Below are positions 1-6,008 of a stretch of 8,992 nt of DNA, piece by piece. Source of the stretch: Bacillota bacterium (GTDB taxonomy: Bacteria; Bacillota; Clostridia; Peptostreptococcales; Anaerovoracaceae). A model generated the notes under the pieces. That model saw only the letters and a list, made by a program, of their open reading frames with translations, had not been told where the DNA came from and made no database searches. The DNA is taken from contig JAEXBK010000161.1 in assembly GCA_023394035.1 (NCBI GenBank), positions 1 to 8,992 on the forward strand, read 5' to 3'. The position numbers were made by a program, and so were the translations under genes. Within the stretch, counting starts at the first letter, position 1. Each line of letters opens with the position of its first letter.

Positions 1-464
1 GCATGGAAGCCGTTGAATCAGACGTTATGGACAGAGCTCCAAAGCCAAAGGGCGAAGGCATGTTTGCTCACGGATACGGATTGCGCGTGATACTGCAGGG
101 AATATTCTTCGGATGCATCTCTCTTGTCGCATATTATTTAGGCACAAAGCTTTCAGGCTCCGAAGACGGCGGACAAACTTTGACTTTCATGGTGCTCGCC
201 CTGTCTCAAGTCGTTCAGTCGTTCAACATGAGATCCGATCACTCGCTTTTCAAAGTAGGCTTCTTTACAAATCCAAACCTCAACAAAGCGGGACTTATAT
301 CGACACTCCTCGTGGCACTCGTCATGTTCACGCCACTCAGAACTGTATTCGGACTTACGGTGCTTTCAGGCAAGCTTTATCTCATGGGACTTGCACTCGT
401 ACTGTCACCGATACTCTTAATGGAAACATCAAAGGCGTTGCGCTTCATCGAGCACAGAGGTTAA
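1..464 (+). CDS. Calcium-type P-type ATPase, C-terminal part (5' end outside window)
   Basis: This is the last ~154 residues of a P2-type cation-transporting ATPase. The protein is already open at base 3, so the gene starts upstream of the window; the ATG at base 3 is internal. The visible part matches the cation ATPase C-terminal domain: a short DVMDRAPKPK loop, then four hydrophobic segments at about residues 28-47, 57-72, 95-115 and 122-143, which fit helices M7-M10. The second holds the LALSQVVQSFNMRS stretch typical of bacterial SERCA/PMCA-like Ca2+ pumps, with Gln where SERCA M8 has a calcium-ligand Glu. The family hydrolyses ATP to export Ca2+ (or a related divalent cation) across the cytoplasmic membrane. 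Phosphorylation (DKTGT), actuator and nucleotide domains are not in the window, so ion specificity is inferred. Confidence 0.88.
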   Translation, partial: MEAVESDVMDRAPKPKGEGMFAHGYGLRVILQGIFFGCISLVAYYLGTKLSGSEDGGQTLTFMVLALSQVVQSFNMRSDHSLFKVGFFTNPNLNKAGLISTLLVALVMFTPLRTVFGLTVLSGKLYLMGLALVLSPILLMETSKALRFIEHRG

Positions 465-552
465 GGGATTGCTTTGCGCCGGCGTTTGTCGGTACTTTAC
501 AGCTGCATTTTGGCACTGTGCCGGCATTCTTCGGTGCCGCGGTATCGCTCCA

Positions 553-595
553 ACAAAAAATCGTGAATAAAATTTTTTTATTCACGATTTTTTGT
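553..595. repeat. Perfect 43-bp palindrome (19-bp arms)
   Basis: The left arm ACAAAAAATCGTGAATAAA (553-571) is matched exactly by its reverse complement at 577-595 around a 5-base centre (572-576, itself closable by one A-T pair). It lies 88 bp after the ATPase stop and 165 bp after the convergent permease stop. Transcripts from either side could fold it, and it ends in T-runs in both orientations, so it may act as a bidirectional terminator. The stem is A+T-rich and unusually long for that, so a palindromic interspersed element is an equally good reading. Confidence 0.8.
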
Positions 596-596
596 G

Positions 597-698
597 AAAT
601 ATCTACGGAAATGCCTTCTCGCGAGATATCGGTAGATATTTTGAATTTAATTGTGCATAATCCTGAAATATACATAAAAATATCAAAAATATCTACGG
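597..698. repeat. AAATATCTAC repeat block, intergenic
   Basis: AAATATCTACGG occurs at 597-608 and again at 687-698. An inverted partner, GTAGATATTT, lies at 632-641, so 597-641 can fold with 10-bp arms around an inner palindrome TCTCGCGAGA (617-626). Both strands are open over long distances here although no gene is credible, as expected for a structured repeat. Together with the palindrome at 553-595 this accounts for most of the ~300-bp gap 465-760; 465-552 is G+C-richer and shows nothing I can name. Copy number elsewhere in the genome is unknown. Confidence 0.55.
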
Positions 699-760
699 CT
701 CTTAGGGGTCAGTCATCATATCACTAAGCAAATTCATATTGTTCAACAACAATGTATTTC

Positions 761-1390
761 CTAATATTCTTTTTTCTCTATGATGACGACAGATGCTTTT
801 ATTGCAATTCCGATAATGATAAGCCCTAAAAAGGTTATCCCTATGCAAATCATGGATATCGAATATTTGCTTAAGACCTCCATCAGCTTTACAAGAAAAG
901 CCGATTTTTCTTTTAATAACGTTGATAGAGTAAATATGGCAAAATAAGTTATTACCATAATCAGCCTGCCTTTTTCCGCGCCGTATTTGAGAATAAACGG
1001 AAGCTGAACAGCTGACATCAAAACACTTCCCACTAAGGTAATAAGTGAAATCAAAACTATATTATCTATCGGCAGCTTATCTTGAAGCACTAATAAAACA
1101 AATAAACATACAGCGCCGATCAGTCCAAAGGCAAAGGCAAAGAATAATTTACTCAATACATAGCTGCTCTTTTTAATCGGCATCGAAAAGGCGAATTGTT
1201 CAAATTTTGATTTCGTATCATAACCGAAAGCAATAGCTGTCAAAATCAGCGGTATCATTGCACAGATAAGTGGAATCATAAAAATTGTATTTTCATATAT
1301 TCCATAGGCAGCAAGTGCGATACAGATAGCAATAGTTAGTAATAGTGTCTTTTTTAAGGTTGCGATATCTTTGATAATCAATGCAGTCAT
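761..1390 (-). CDS. ABC-2 transporter permease (ABC2_membrane_5-like)
   Basis: A 209-residue polytopic membrane protein with six likely helices (about residues 15-31, 36-56, 80-102, 110-132, 142-160 and 176-198). The motif FEQFAFSMPIKKSSYVLSK (63-81) between helices 2 and 3 is characteristic of the small ABC-2 permeases that pair with YtrA-regulated ABC ATPases. It should form the membrane channel, probably as a dimer, for the ATPase encoded just upstream. The start ATG overlaps the ATPase stop in TAATG, with AGAGG five bases before it, so translation is coupled. The length is normal for the family. The substrate is not evident; relatives are involved in export or in resistance to cell-envelope-active peptides. 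No convincing terminator follows; the small ATTGTT/AACAAT hairpin at 738-753 lacks a T-run. Confidence 0.87.
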   Translation of the reverse strand: MTALIIKDIATLKKTLLLTIAICIALAAYGIYENTIFMIPLICAMIPLILTAIAFGYDTKSKFEQFAFSMPIKKSSYVLSKLFFAFAFGLIGAVCLFVLLVLQDKLPIDNIVLISLITLVGSVLMSAVQLPFILKYGAEKGRLIMVITYFAIFTLSTLLKEKSAFLVKLMEVLSKYSISMICIGITFLGLIIIGIAIKASVVIIEKKEY

Positions 1391-2238
1391 TATTTCCTCT
1401 CCCCTTTCACAAAGTAGATCATAATGTCTTCGATAGATGGCTTTTGTAATGTGATCCCATCCGGAACAAGATTTCTTCTAACAAGCAGCTCTTGACCGAA
1501 AGAATGTACCCTTCTTCCGATTATTGCCGCTTCATCAATATTTTTCACTTCTTCAGAGGATAAAGTACAGATACCGTAATTCTCCTTTAATTCGTCTTTT
1601 GTTTCAATAAATAGCACCTTACCGTTATGAATAAAGGCGATATAGTCTGCAACCTTTTCTAAATCCGATAGAATATGTGAAGAAATGAGGATTGTATGAT
1701 TTTCATCCTGCATAAAATCAAGCAATAAATCTAAAATTTCTTCTCTCACAATTGGATCCAAGCCGCTTGTTGCTTCATCCAATATCAGAAGCTCCGCATT
1801 ATGAGATAAGGCAATCGCCATAGATAATTTCATTCTCATACCGCGAGAGTAATTTTTGATTATCTGTTTCTCCGATAAGTTGAATTTCTCTTTGAACTTG
1901 CAGAAAGCATACTTATCCCATTTTGAATAGACTCTCGAACAGAATTTTTCCACATCGACAAGTGTCATTTCTTCCGGCACTAATAAATCATCAAAGACAA
2001 CACCGAGCTTATCTTTCAACTCAATACTGCTTGGATTATCAACTCCTAAAATTTTTATTTTTCCTGAATCCTTGCTTAGTAATCCTAAAAGTAGCTTTAT
2101 TGTTGTACTTTTACCTGCTCCATTCTGACCGATATAACCCACAATAGTTCCTTTCGGGATGCGCAGTTCTAACGGTCCTAATGTGAAACCGTCAAAATTC
2201 TTAACTAAGCCTTCGATTTCAATAGCGTAATTATTCAT
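1390..2238 (-). CDS. ABC transporter ATP-binding protein (YtrB-like)
   Basis: A 282-residue ABC ATPase that energises the permease downstream. Residues from the chosen start: Walker A GQNGAGKST (37-45), a degenerate signature YSRGMRMKLSMAIAL (130-144), Walker B LLILDEATSGLDP (150-162) with catalytic Glu154, the D-loop SGLD, and the H-loop His188 in ISSHIL. The usual Q-loop glutamine is absent: the region reads GVVFDD (79-84), a variant seen in YtrB/BcrA-type exporters. An ATG five codons further upstream is in frame, but those codons are the GGAGGGG ribosome binding site (2243-2249), so 2238 is the true start. The gene overlaps the regulator's end by 8 bp and its own stop overlaps the permease start by 1 bp. 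C-terminal residues ~220-282 form the accessory region usual in this group. Confidence 0.93.
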   Translation of the reverse strand: MNNYAIEIEGLVKNFDGFTLGPLELRIPKGTIVGYIGQNGAGKSTTIKLLLGLLSKDSGKIKILGVDNPSSIELKDKLGVVFDDLLVPEEMTLVDVEKFCSRVYSKWDKYAFCKFKEKFNLSEKQIIKNYSRGMRMKLSMAIALSHNAELLILDEATSGLDPIVREEILDLLLDFMQDENHTILISSHILSDLEKVADYIAFIHNGKVLFIETKDELKENYGICTLSSEEVKNIDEAAIIGRRVHSFGQELLVRRNLVPDGITLQKPSIEDIMIYFVKGERK

Positions 2239-2614
2239 ATTTCCCCTCCACATAGCTATTTAGCATATCAACCAATTCATCATTGGATATGCCTGCAATT
2301 TCCGACAGTTCAACCGCCTCTTGTAATTTTGCTTCAATGCGCTTTAGGTATTCTTCACGAATAAGCTCTTTATTCTGTGCTGCAACAAAATTGCCTTTAC
2401 CTTGTACAGAATTAATGAAACCGTCCAGCTCCAGTTCATCAAAAGCTCTTTTGGCAGTAATCATACTTACTCGTAGCTCTTTAGCTAAAAATCGAATGGA
2501 CGGTAATTGTTCTCCGACCTGTAATTCTCCTGAAATGATTTGTGCCTTTATTTGATTTTTTATCTGCAAATAAATCGGAGCATCGCTTGAGTTGTTAATC
2601 TGAATGTTCATCAT
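2231..2614 (-). CDS. GntR-family transcriptional regulator, YtrA subfamily
   Basis: A 127-residue regulator: an N-terminal GntR winged helix-turn-helix (about 11-78; GEQLPSIRFLAKELRVSMITAKRAFDELELDG followed by the wing QGKGNFV) and only a short helical tail (82-127) for dimerisation. That short tail and the ABC transporter behind it define the YtrA subfamily. Members repress their own ABC operon and are released by envelope stress or an exported compound. The start has AGAGGTG six bases upstream; the following codon is also ATG, so the start could be one residue later. It is the first gene of a three-gene operon, and its stop lies inside the ATPase gene. The promoter in front is covered by inverted repeats, which supports autoregulation (inferred). 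Confidence 0.93.
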   Translation of the reverse strand: MMNIQINNSSDAPIYLQIKNQIKAQIISGELQVGEQLPSIRFLAKELRVSMITAKRAFDELELDGFINSVQGKGNFVAAQNKELIREEYLKRIEAKLQEAVELSEIAGISNDELVDMLNSYVEGKYE

Positions 2615-2643
2615 CCATCACCTCTCACTGTTACTTCTGTTTT

Positions 2644-2692
2644 AACTGTATATATCATAGCATAACAGTTTTAGCTTTTCAATAGCTAAAAC
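2644..2692. promoter_or_regulatory. Two overlapping inverted repeats, likely GntR operator
   Basis: Two inverted repeats cover the operon promoter. One has 9-bp arms GTTTTAGCT (2668-2676) and AGCTAAAAC (2684-2692) separated by 7 bp and covers the -35 box. The other has 6-bp arms AACTGT (2644-2649) and ACAGTT (2665-2670) that bracket the -10 box. They share 3 bp. YtrA-type regulators bind inverted repeats over their own promoters, so one or both are probably the operator; which one cannot be decided from sequence. Confidence 0.55.
2654..2682 (-). promoter_or_regulatory. Sigma-A promoter of the GntR/ABC operon
   Basis: Read on the minus strand: -35 TTGAAA (2682-2677), 17-bp spacer, -10 TATGAT (2659-2654), with TG one base upstream of the -10 (extended -10). 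The predicted start near 2647 leaves a leader of about 33 nt before the regulator ATG. This is the only good promoter for the three-gene operon. Confidence 0.7.
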
Positions 2693-2704
2693 CAATTATA
2701 TTAT
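2676..2704 (+). promoter_or_regulatory. Possible divergent promoter for the 2750 membrane protein
   Basis: On the plus strand TTTTCA (2676-2681), a 17-bp spacer and TATTAT (2699-2704) form a moderate sigma-A promoter, with transcription expected near 2711 and a ~40-nt leader. Its -35 box falls inside the 9-bp inverted repeat that also covers the operon's -35, so one bound repressor could block both directions. The -35 match is only 4 of 6. Confidence 0.35.
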
Positions 2705-2749
2705 TTCTAAAGTTTTGTATTTGCACTTATTTTCACATTCGGAACGAAT

Positions 2750-3526
2750 ATGTTCTTCTTGGGTCTTTCAATTATGTTTAATGACAGTACCACTCTAAAA
2801 GTTCCCATATCAAAGCCACCTCTGCTTACACCTGCAGTTTCTATGATCATACTCATATGCTGGCTATCGCTGGTTTTGATCGGAAAGTTTATCAAGCAAG
2901 CCCATATTCTGCCATATCATTATCAGTTCCATGCGTTTACTACTATGATCGCTTGCATCGCTTCCTTTGATTTGTTATTTAAAGCGCTTTTATTACCGGC
3001 ATTCTCAGTTTGGGGAGTGCTTGCGTTGTACTGTATTTTTGTAATCATTGGTCATTTGATTCATAGAGTTGCCGTCGATAGACTGATAAAATGCCTCTAC
3101 AATCCGGCTATAAGTCTTAAATCAAGCGATATGTTATTGAGCAAAATATCAATTTGTTTATGCGTCTTAGGAGCCGGCTTAAGCCTCTTGCTCAAAGGCT
3201 ATACCATAGACAGCCCGACTTCATTACCGCTTTTGGGTGTTGTATTGATATGGATGCTTATTAACCTTGGAGCCATAGCCGTTGCAATGCTGATTGGCTA
3301 TCCCTATTTTTTACAAGCCTATTATAAACTAAAATATTCCGAAGAATACCGCGAGTGGGAAGGGCAATCTCTCGAAGCGTGGTATGGCAAAAAATATTTA
3401 CGAAAGCATAAGGAACTTTTAGAGCTGAAGCTCGAATATCCCGCCGTCAAAGACAATATCGTTTCCTGCGTAATCCTTATGGAAAGATACCTTTTCGGTT
3501 CCTATCTGCAAAAAGCCGAGCGATAA
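2750..3526 (+). CDS. Unknown polytopic membrane protein
   Basis: I do not recognise this 258-residue protein. It has five likely membrane helices (about residues 31-50, 60-82, 86-108, 130-149 and 157-187) and a charged C-terminal tail of ~65 residues (195-258) rich in Tyr, Glu and Lys (SEEYREWEGQSLEAWYGKK), which should face the cytoplasm. Only a weak GGAA precedes the ATG at 2750. The next Met (2774) is possible, and no other start codon lies between 2750 and the in-frame stop at 2708. It diverges from the GntR/ABC operon and may share its operator region, which suggests a related function such as envelope stress or export; that is inference. It ends 40 bp from the convergent GH114-like gene, with no clear terminator between them. 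Confidence 0.75.
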   Translation: MFFLGLSIMFNDSTTLKVPISKPPLLTPAVSMIILICWLSLVLIGKFIKQAHILPYHYQFHAFTTMIACIASFDLLFKALLLPAFSVWGVLALYCIFVIIGHLIHRVAVDRLIKCLYNPAISLKSSDMLLSKISICLCVLGAGLSLLLKGYTIDSPTSLPLLGVVLIWMLINLGAIAVAMLIGYPYFLQAYYKLKYSEEYREWEGQSLEAWYGKKYLRKHKELLELKLEYPAVKDNIVSCVILMERYLFGSYLQKAER

Positions 3527-3566
3527 AAGTAAACTGACGGACGGTGTATTTGCCAATGACGTCCTC

Positions 3567-4388
3567 TTACCTCAGCTCCAAAGTTTCGGCGTTATACCAG
3601 ATAAAACCGTTCTTTTTGCAATAGTCATCGATTTCTTTTAAGAGATTCTTCTCCGCGCCGTATTCCAAAAGATATACCGAAAGTCCGTACGCTTTGGCTT
3701 TCTCAAGATATTCGCGAAAATAAAGGCTGTCGGATTTTGTACGCACGCCGTAGGTTCGCTCCTCAAAGTTTATATCGGTAAATACCGTTTCCTGATTGAT
3801 TCCGTTAAAAAGCAGACGTGCCGTATCTTCTTCAATGCACCTTGAAACAAACGTGTCTCCGCCGTTTATGATAAGCGGAAGCTTGTAGGCTTTCAGCCTT
3901 TTAAGAATGGCGCAAAGTCCGTCAAAGGTTTTGTCCGTCTGATAATGATAATATACATCCGCATTATCAATGAAGAAGCCGTCAAAGCCCCTCTCCGCAT
4001 ATGTTTTGCCGAGTTCATCTGAAACGAACGACTGCCATTCAGATGACGAGACATCTATCCAGCGTTCATCGCTCCAATGTTCATATACTCCGAGAGTAAT
4101 ATCCCGAAAGCGGTCAAAGTAGGGTCTGTATTCCTCCACTGCTCCGATATTCAGATATGCGTACACCGTTTTGCCTTCTTCGTGCAGTTTTTTGACATGC
4201 TCTGCATCAAACTCAGCAGGCTCTACAACTACAATACGGTAATCATTTAAGCGTTCAATCTCATCCGCACCTATTCCGAGAAATACGCCGTATTCTTGCG
4301 CAGGCTTTGATGCACACCCTCTCATAAAACCTGAAAGACAAACAAATATGCATAAAACGGCTGATATGATAATATTTCGTTTTCTCAT
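3567..4388 (-). CDS. GH114-like glycosidase, probable secreted/lipid-anchored
   Basis: A 273-residue protein with an N-terminal export signal (MRKRN, then hydrophobic 6-22) and Cys25. MRGC is an imperfect lipobox (Arg at -2), so lipid anchoring is likely but not certain. The rest matches the glycoside hydrolase family 114 / TM1410-like TIM barrel: strand 1 YRIVVVEPAEF (50-60), KTVYAYLNIGAVEEYR (73-88), GFDGFFIDNADVY (134-146), LIINGG (172-177), NGINQETVFTD (195-205) and the final VYLLEYG (238-244). Likely acids are Glu56, Glu85/86, Asp136, Asp141, Asp144 and Glu200. GH114 enzymes cleave alpha-1,4-linked galactosamine polymers; activity on an exopolysaccharide outside the cell is inferred. The length is close to a single-domain member. 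The upstream 4389-4475 shows no convincing promoter, only an imperfect inverted repeat near 4427-4448. AAAGAG lies just upstream as a weak ribosome binding site. Confidence 0.78.
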   Translation of the reverse strand: MRKRNIIISAVLCIFVCLSGFMRGCASKPAQEYGVFLGIGADEIERLNDYRIVVVEPAEFDAEHVKKLHEEGKTVYAYLNIGAVEEYRPYFDRFRDITLGVYEHWSDERWIDVSSSEWQSFVSDELGKTYAERGFDGFFIDNADVYYHYQTDKTFDGLCAILKRLKAYKLPLIINGGDTFVSRCIEEDTARLLFNGINQETVFTDINFEERTYGVRTKSDSLYFREYLEKAKAYGLSVYLLEYGAEKNLLKEIDDYCKKNGFIWYNAETLELR

Positions 4389-4475
4389 CTGATACTCTTT
4401 CGTTTTTTTTACTTCTTAAAGCTTAGCACAAAATGCGATTTTACGCACGATGCTATTCCCAAACTCAAAAAAATA

Positions 4476-4504
4476 TTGACTATCACTTCAAATACTAGTA
4501 TCAT
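4476..4504 (+). promoter_or_regulatory. Sigma-A promoter of the three-gene membrane operon
   Basis: TTGACT (4476-4481), a 17-bp spacer and TATCAT (4499-4504) each match the consensus in five of six positions. A perfect palindrome ATACTAGTAT (4492-4501) overlaps the -10 box and could be a regulator site. The start near 4511 gives a ~140-nt leader that holds a 7-bp hairpin (ATACGGC 4575-4581 with GCCGTAT 4595-4601, 13-nt loop). The hairpin has no T-run, so it is not an obvious attenuator. Confidence 0.65.
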
Positions 4505-4623
4505 TTTCTTGTACTTCTTAGAATAATGTCACGCAGTCAAACTTCAGATGCGTACTGATTATTTAATAAGGCATATACGGCAACAAACATCTTAGCCGTA
4601 TGATACGCGAGAGAATATAAACG

Positions 4624-4649
4624 GAGGAATTATTAAGAGGAATTATTAA
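4624..4649 (+). repeat. Tandem 13-bp duplication containing the ribosome binding site
   Basis: GAGGAATTATTAA is present twice back to back (4624-4636 and 4637-4649) immediately before the ATG at 4651. Each copy carries a GAGG Shine-Dalgarno core. The second is 10 bases from the ATG, the first 23 bases away. The first copy is extended by one base to GGAGG, so the stronger core is now too distant, as if a one-unit duplication had moved the original site away. Confidence 0.8.
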
Positions 4650-4650
4650 A

Positions 4651-4908
4651 ATGATGAGAATAAGGGTAAACGCAGAACTCGGTGGAGTCCTTATGGTAAT
4701 AGGAGCAGGTCTGCTGGTGGCTGCTATAATTGCAGGAATACTCAATTTTGTTAAGGACACGCTTTTCAAAAATAACGAAAAGCCTCGTAAGGTGCTTTCG
4801 ATCATCTCTACACTTGTCTGGATATCGGCAGTAGCACTTATTATCCTCGATTTGACAAGCGTATTCCCTCTTATCAGAAGTATCCTGTTCACCTTGATCG
4901 GAGAGTAA
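4651..4908 (+). CDS. Small two-helix membrane protein, unknown
   Basis: I do not recognise this 85-residue protein. It has two hydrophobic segments (about 12-34 and 48-69), a basic linker between them (KDTLFKNNEKPRK, 35-47) and a short amphipathic end. The basic loop is predicted to be cytoplasmic, which puts both ends outside. The start is ambiguous between two adjacent ATG codons (4651 and 4654). It is the first gene of a three-gene operon; 6 bp separate its stop from the next ATG, whose ribosome binding site (GGAGAG) lies in its last codons, so the two are probably co-translated. A function in a membrane complex with the next two proteins is possible but unproven. Confidence 0.72.
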   Translation: MMRIRVNAELGGVLMVIGAGLLVAAIIAGILNFVKDTLFKNNEKPRKVLSIISTLVWISAVALIILDLTSVFPLIRSILFTLIGE

Positions 4909-4914
4909 AGCTAA

Positions 4915-5355
4915 ATGAAAAAAATTTATAAACGCAGTCTTTGGAGCCTGATTTGCAATCTGGTCGGTGCCGTCGTCGGCGCAGCTTTTGTTGCTGTCAT
5001 AATCGGCGTACTCACAGATAAGACTCTGCTTGCGGGATGTGTCGGGATCGTAATACTTTTACTTGGTGGCGGATTGATGTTTTCACAGTCAAAGCTGCAG
5101 GTCGAGGTTGACGAGCAGACTGTTTCTTTCATAACAAAGAAGAAAGACCGCACATACACAATTTCCGAGTGCGCATTCCACTCAAAAATCACGAACAACG
5201 ATGATTTTGAGCTTACGGTTTATTGCAATGGCGAAAGGGAGAGCTTTGATTGCAGCTTCCTGAGCGAAGGCGACTATTCATCACTTCTTGAGGATTTAGG
5301 CGTTATCGGTGAAAAGCAAGAGGCAATAAAGCTCACGACAAAACGCAAATTATAA
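4915..5355 (+). CDS. Two-helix membrane protein with a PH-like domain
   Basis: A 146-residue protein with two membrane helices (about 10-33 and 38-56) joined by a very short turn, followed by a soluble beta-rich domain (about 60-131). The domain alternates strands such as LQVEVDEQTVSFITKK, RTYTISECAFHSKI, FELTVYCNGERESF and ends in an acidic helix YSSLLEDLGV. That pattern, strands then one helix behind a helical hairpin, resembles bacterial pleckstrin-homology-like (bPH/YcxB-type) membrane proteins. The match is by architecture only and I see no diagnostic motif. The basic N-terminus (MKKIYKR) should place N-terminus and soluble domain in the cytoplasm. It is the middle gene of the operon; 48 bp of A+T-rich DNA separate it from the next. 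Confidence 0.75.
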   Translation: MKKIYKRSLWSLICNLVGAVVGAAFVAVIIGVLTDKTLLAGCVGIVILLLGGGLMFSQSKLQVEVDEQTVSFITKKKDRTYTISECAFHSKITNNDDFELTVYCNGERESFDCSFLSEGDYSSLLEDLGVIGEKQEAIKLTTKRKL

Positions 5356-5392
5356 AAAGTAAAAAATACGTTTATTCACGCACATTTACATT

Positions 5393-5398
5393 AGGAGG
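5393..5398 (+). promoter_or_regulatory. Consensus ribosome binding site AGGAGG
   Basis: A perfect AGGAGG five bases before the ATG at 5404 fixes that start. It is much stronger than the sites of the two preceding genes, which suggests the third product is made in larger amounts (inference). Confidence 0.8.
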
Positions 5399-5403
5399 AA
5401 AAA

Positions 5404-5844
5404 ATGGGCAATATCTTTCAGAACATACCTGTATACTTCTTTATCATTCCGGTAATTATGGTTTTATATTTCATAGGCTATCTGTTCTATGTCAAAAAGG
5501 ACAGAAGCAAAAAGAAGGATTTTATGGCAGAGAACCCTACAGCTTCGACTATATACTGCCAGATCGGACAAAAAGGAATCAAAAGTCTCTCCGTACAAAT
5601 CCACAGCATCGACGGAGGACACTCGTTCAAGCATTTTCAGGAAGGCTTAAGGGTAGCATATGTTCTTATGCCGGGAACGCACGTGATTGAAGCTTCGGCA
5701 TCAACGACACGCCCGGGCGTAGTCTACAGGAACGTATCCGAGACCTTCGGTCCCGTGAAGCTGGAGGTTGAAGTAGGTACGGCAAAAACTTACAAGCTTG
5801 AGTTCGACATAAAGAACAAAGAATTTATGTTTAATGAACAATAA
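5404..5844 (+). CDS. Single-pass membrane protein with beta-rich domain, unknown
   Basis: A 146-residue protein with one membrane helix (about 10-30), a strongly basic stop-transfer stretch (KKDRSKKK, 31-38) and a C-terminal domain of alternating strands (about 47-143). The basic stretch suggests the domain lies in the cytoplasm. The domain contains a GLRVAYVLMPGTHVIEASAS hairpin (81-100), the strand-turn PGxHxIxAxA pattern seen in PEGA-type and DUF2846-type beta sandwiches. The similarity is suggestive only and no catalytic motif is visible. It is the last gene of the operon, directly followed by a strong terminator, so the three genes form one closed transcription unit. The gene end (5844) and start (RBS AGGAGG) are clear. 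Confidence 0.76.
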   Translation: MGNIFQNIPVYFFIIPVIMVLYFIGYLFYVKKDRSKKKDFMAENPTASTIYCQIGQKGIKSLSVQIHSIDGGHSFKHFQEGLRVAYVLMPGTHVIEASASTTRPGVVYRNVSETFGPVKLEVEVGTAKTYKLEFDIKNKEFMFNEQ

Positions 5845-5863
5845 TCTATAATCTATTTAATAC

Positions 5864-5918
5864 AAAATAGCCTTTAGCGGTTCAGTTCCGTTGTTTTGCC
5901 GCTAAAGGCTATTTTTTT
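5864..5918 (+). terminator. Strong intrinsic terminator of the three-gene operon
   Basis: A 17-bp perfect stem pairs 5864-5880 (core TAGCCTTTAGCGG) with 5899-5915 (core CCGCTAAAGGCTA) around an 18-base loop, followed by a T-run (5912-5918). It begins 20 bp after the last stop codon. The reverse direction has only a short, interrupted T-run, so it acts mainly on the plus strand. Confidence 0.92.
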
Positions 5919-5988
5919 ATGTCACGAGTTCAAATTGAACGCTTATTAAGGTGGTGGTGCGTTTTTCAGGAAAACAAAATCGATATTT

Positions 5989-6008
5989 ATTATATAAGAT
6001 TATATAAG
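5989..6008. repeat. Tandem 10-bp repeat across the nitroreductase stop
   Basis: ATTATATAAG occurs twice in tandem (5989-5998, 5999-6008). The nitroreductase stop codon (6002-6000, minus strand) is within the second unit. It looks like a small slippage duplication and has no evident function. Confidence 0.6.

Noticed and set aside
445..675. Minus-strand open frame across the same repeat
   Set aside because: It is the mirror reading of the inverted repeats; no start signal and no domain.
113..727. Long plus-strand open frame over the end of the ATPase gene and the repeat region
   Set aside because: It overlaps the ATPase in another frame, has no ribosome binding site, and its second half is only the palindromic repeat read as protein.
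738..753. ATTGTT/AACAAT hairpin after the permease stop as a terminator
   Set aside because: Six A-T-rich pairs and no T-run downstream on the minus strand.
4389..4475. Promoter for the GH114-like gene
   Set aside because: Candidate boxes such as TTGAGT and TAAAAT are 19 bp apart and unconvincing; only an imperfect inverted repeat is visible.
4563..4892. Minus-strand frame opposite the first small membrane protein
   Set aside because: It mirrors a gene with promoter and ribosome binding site on the other strand and lacks its own signals.
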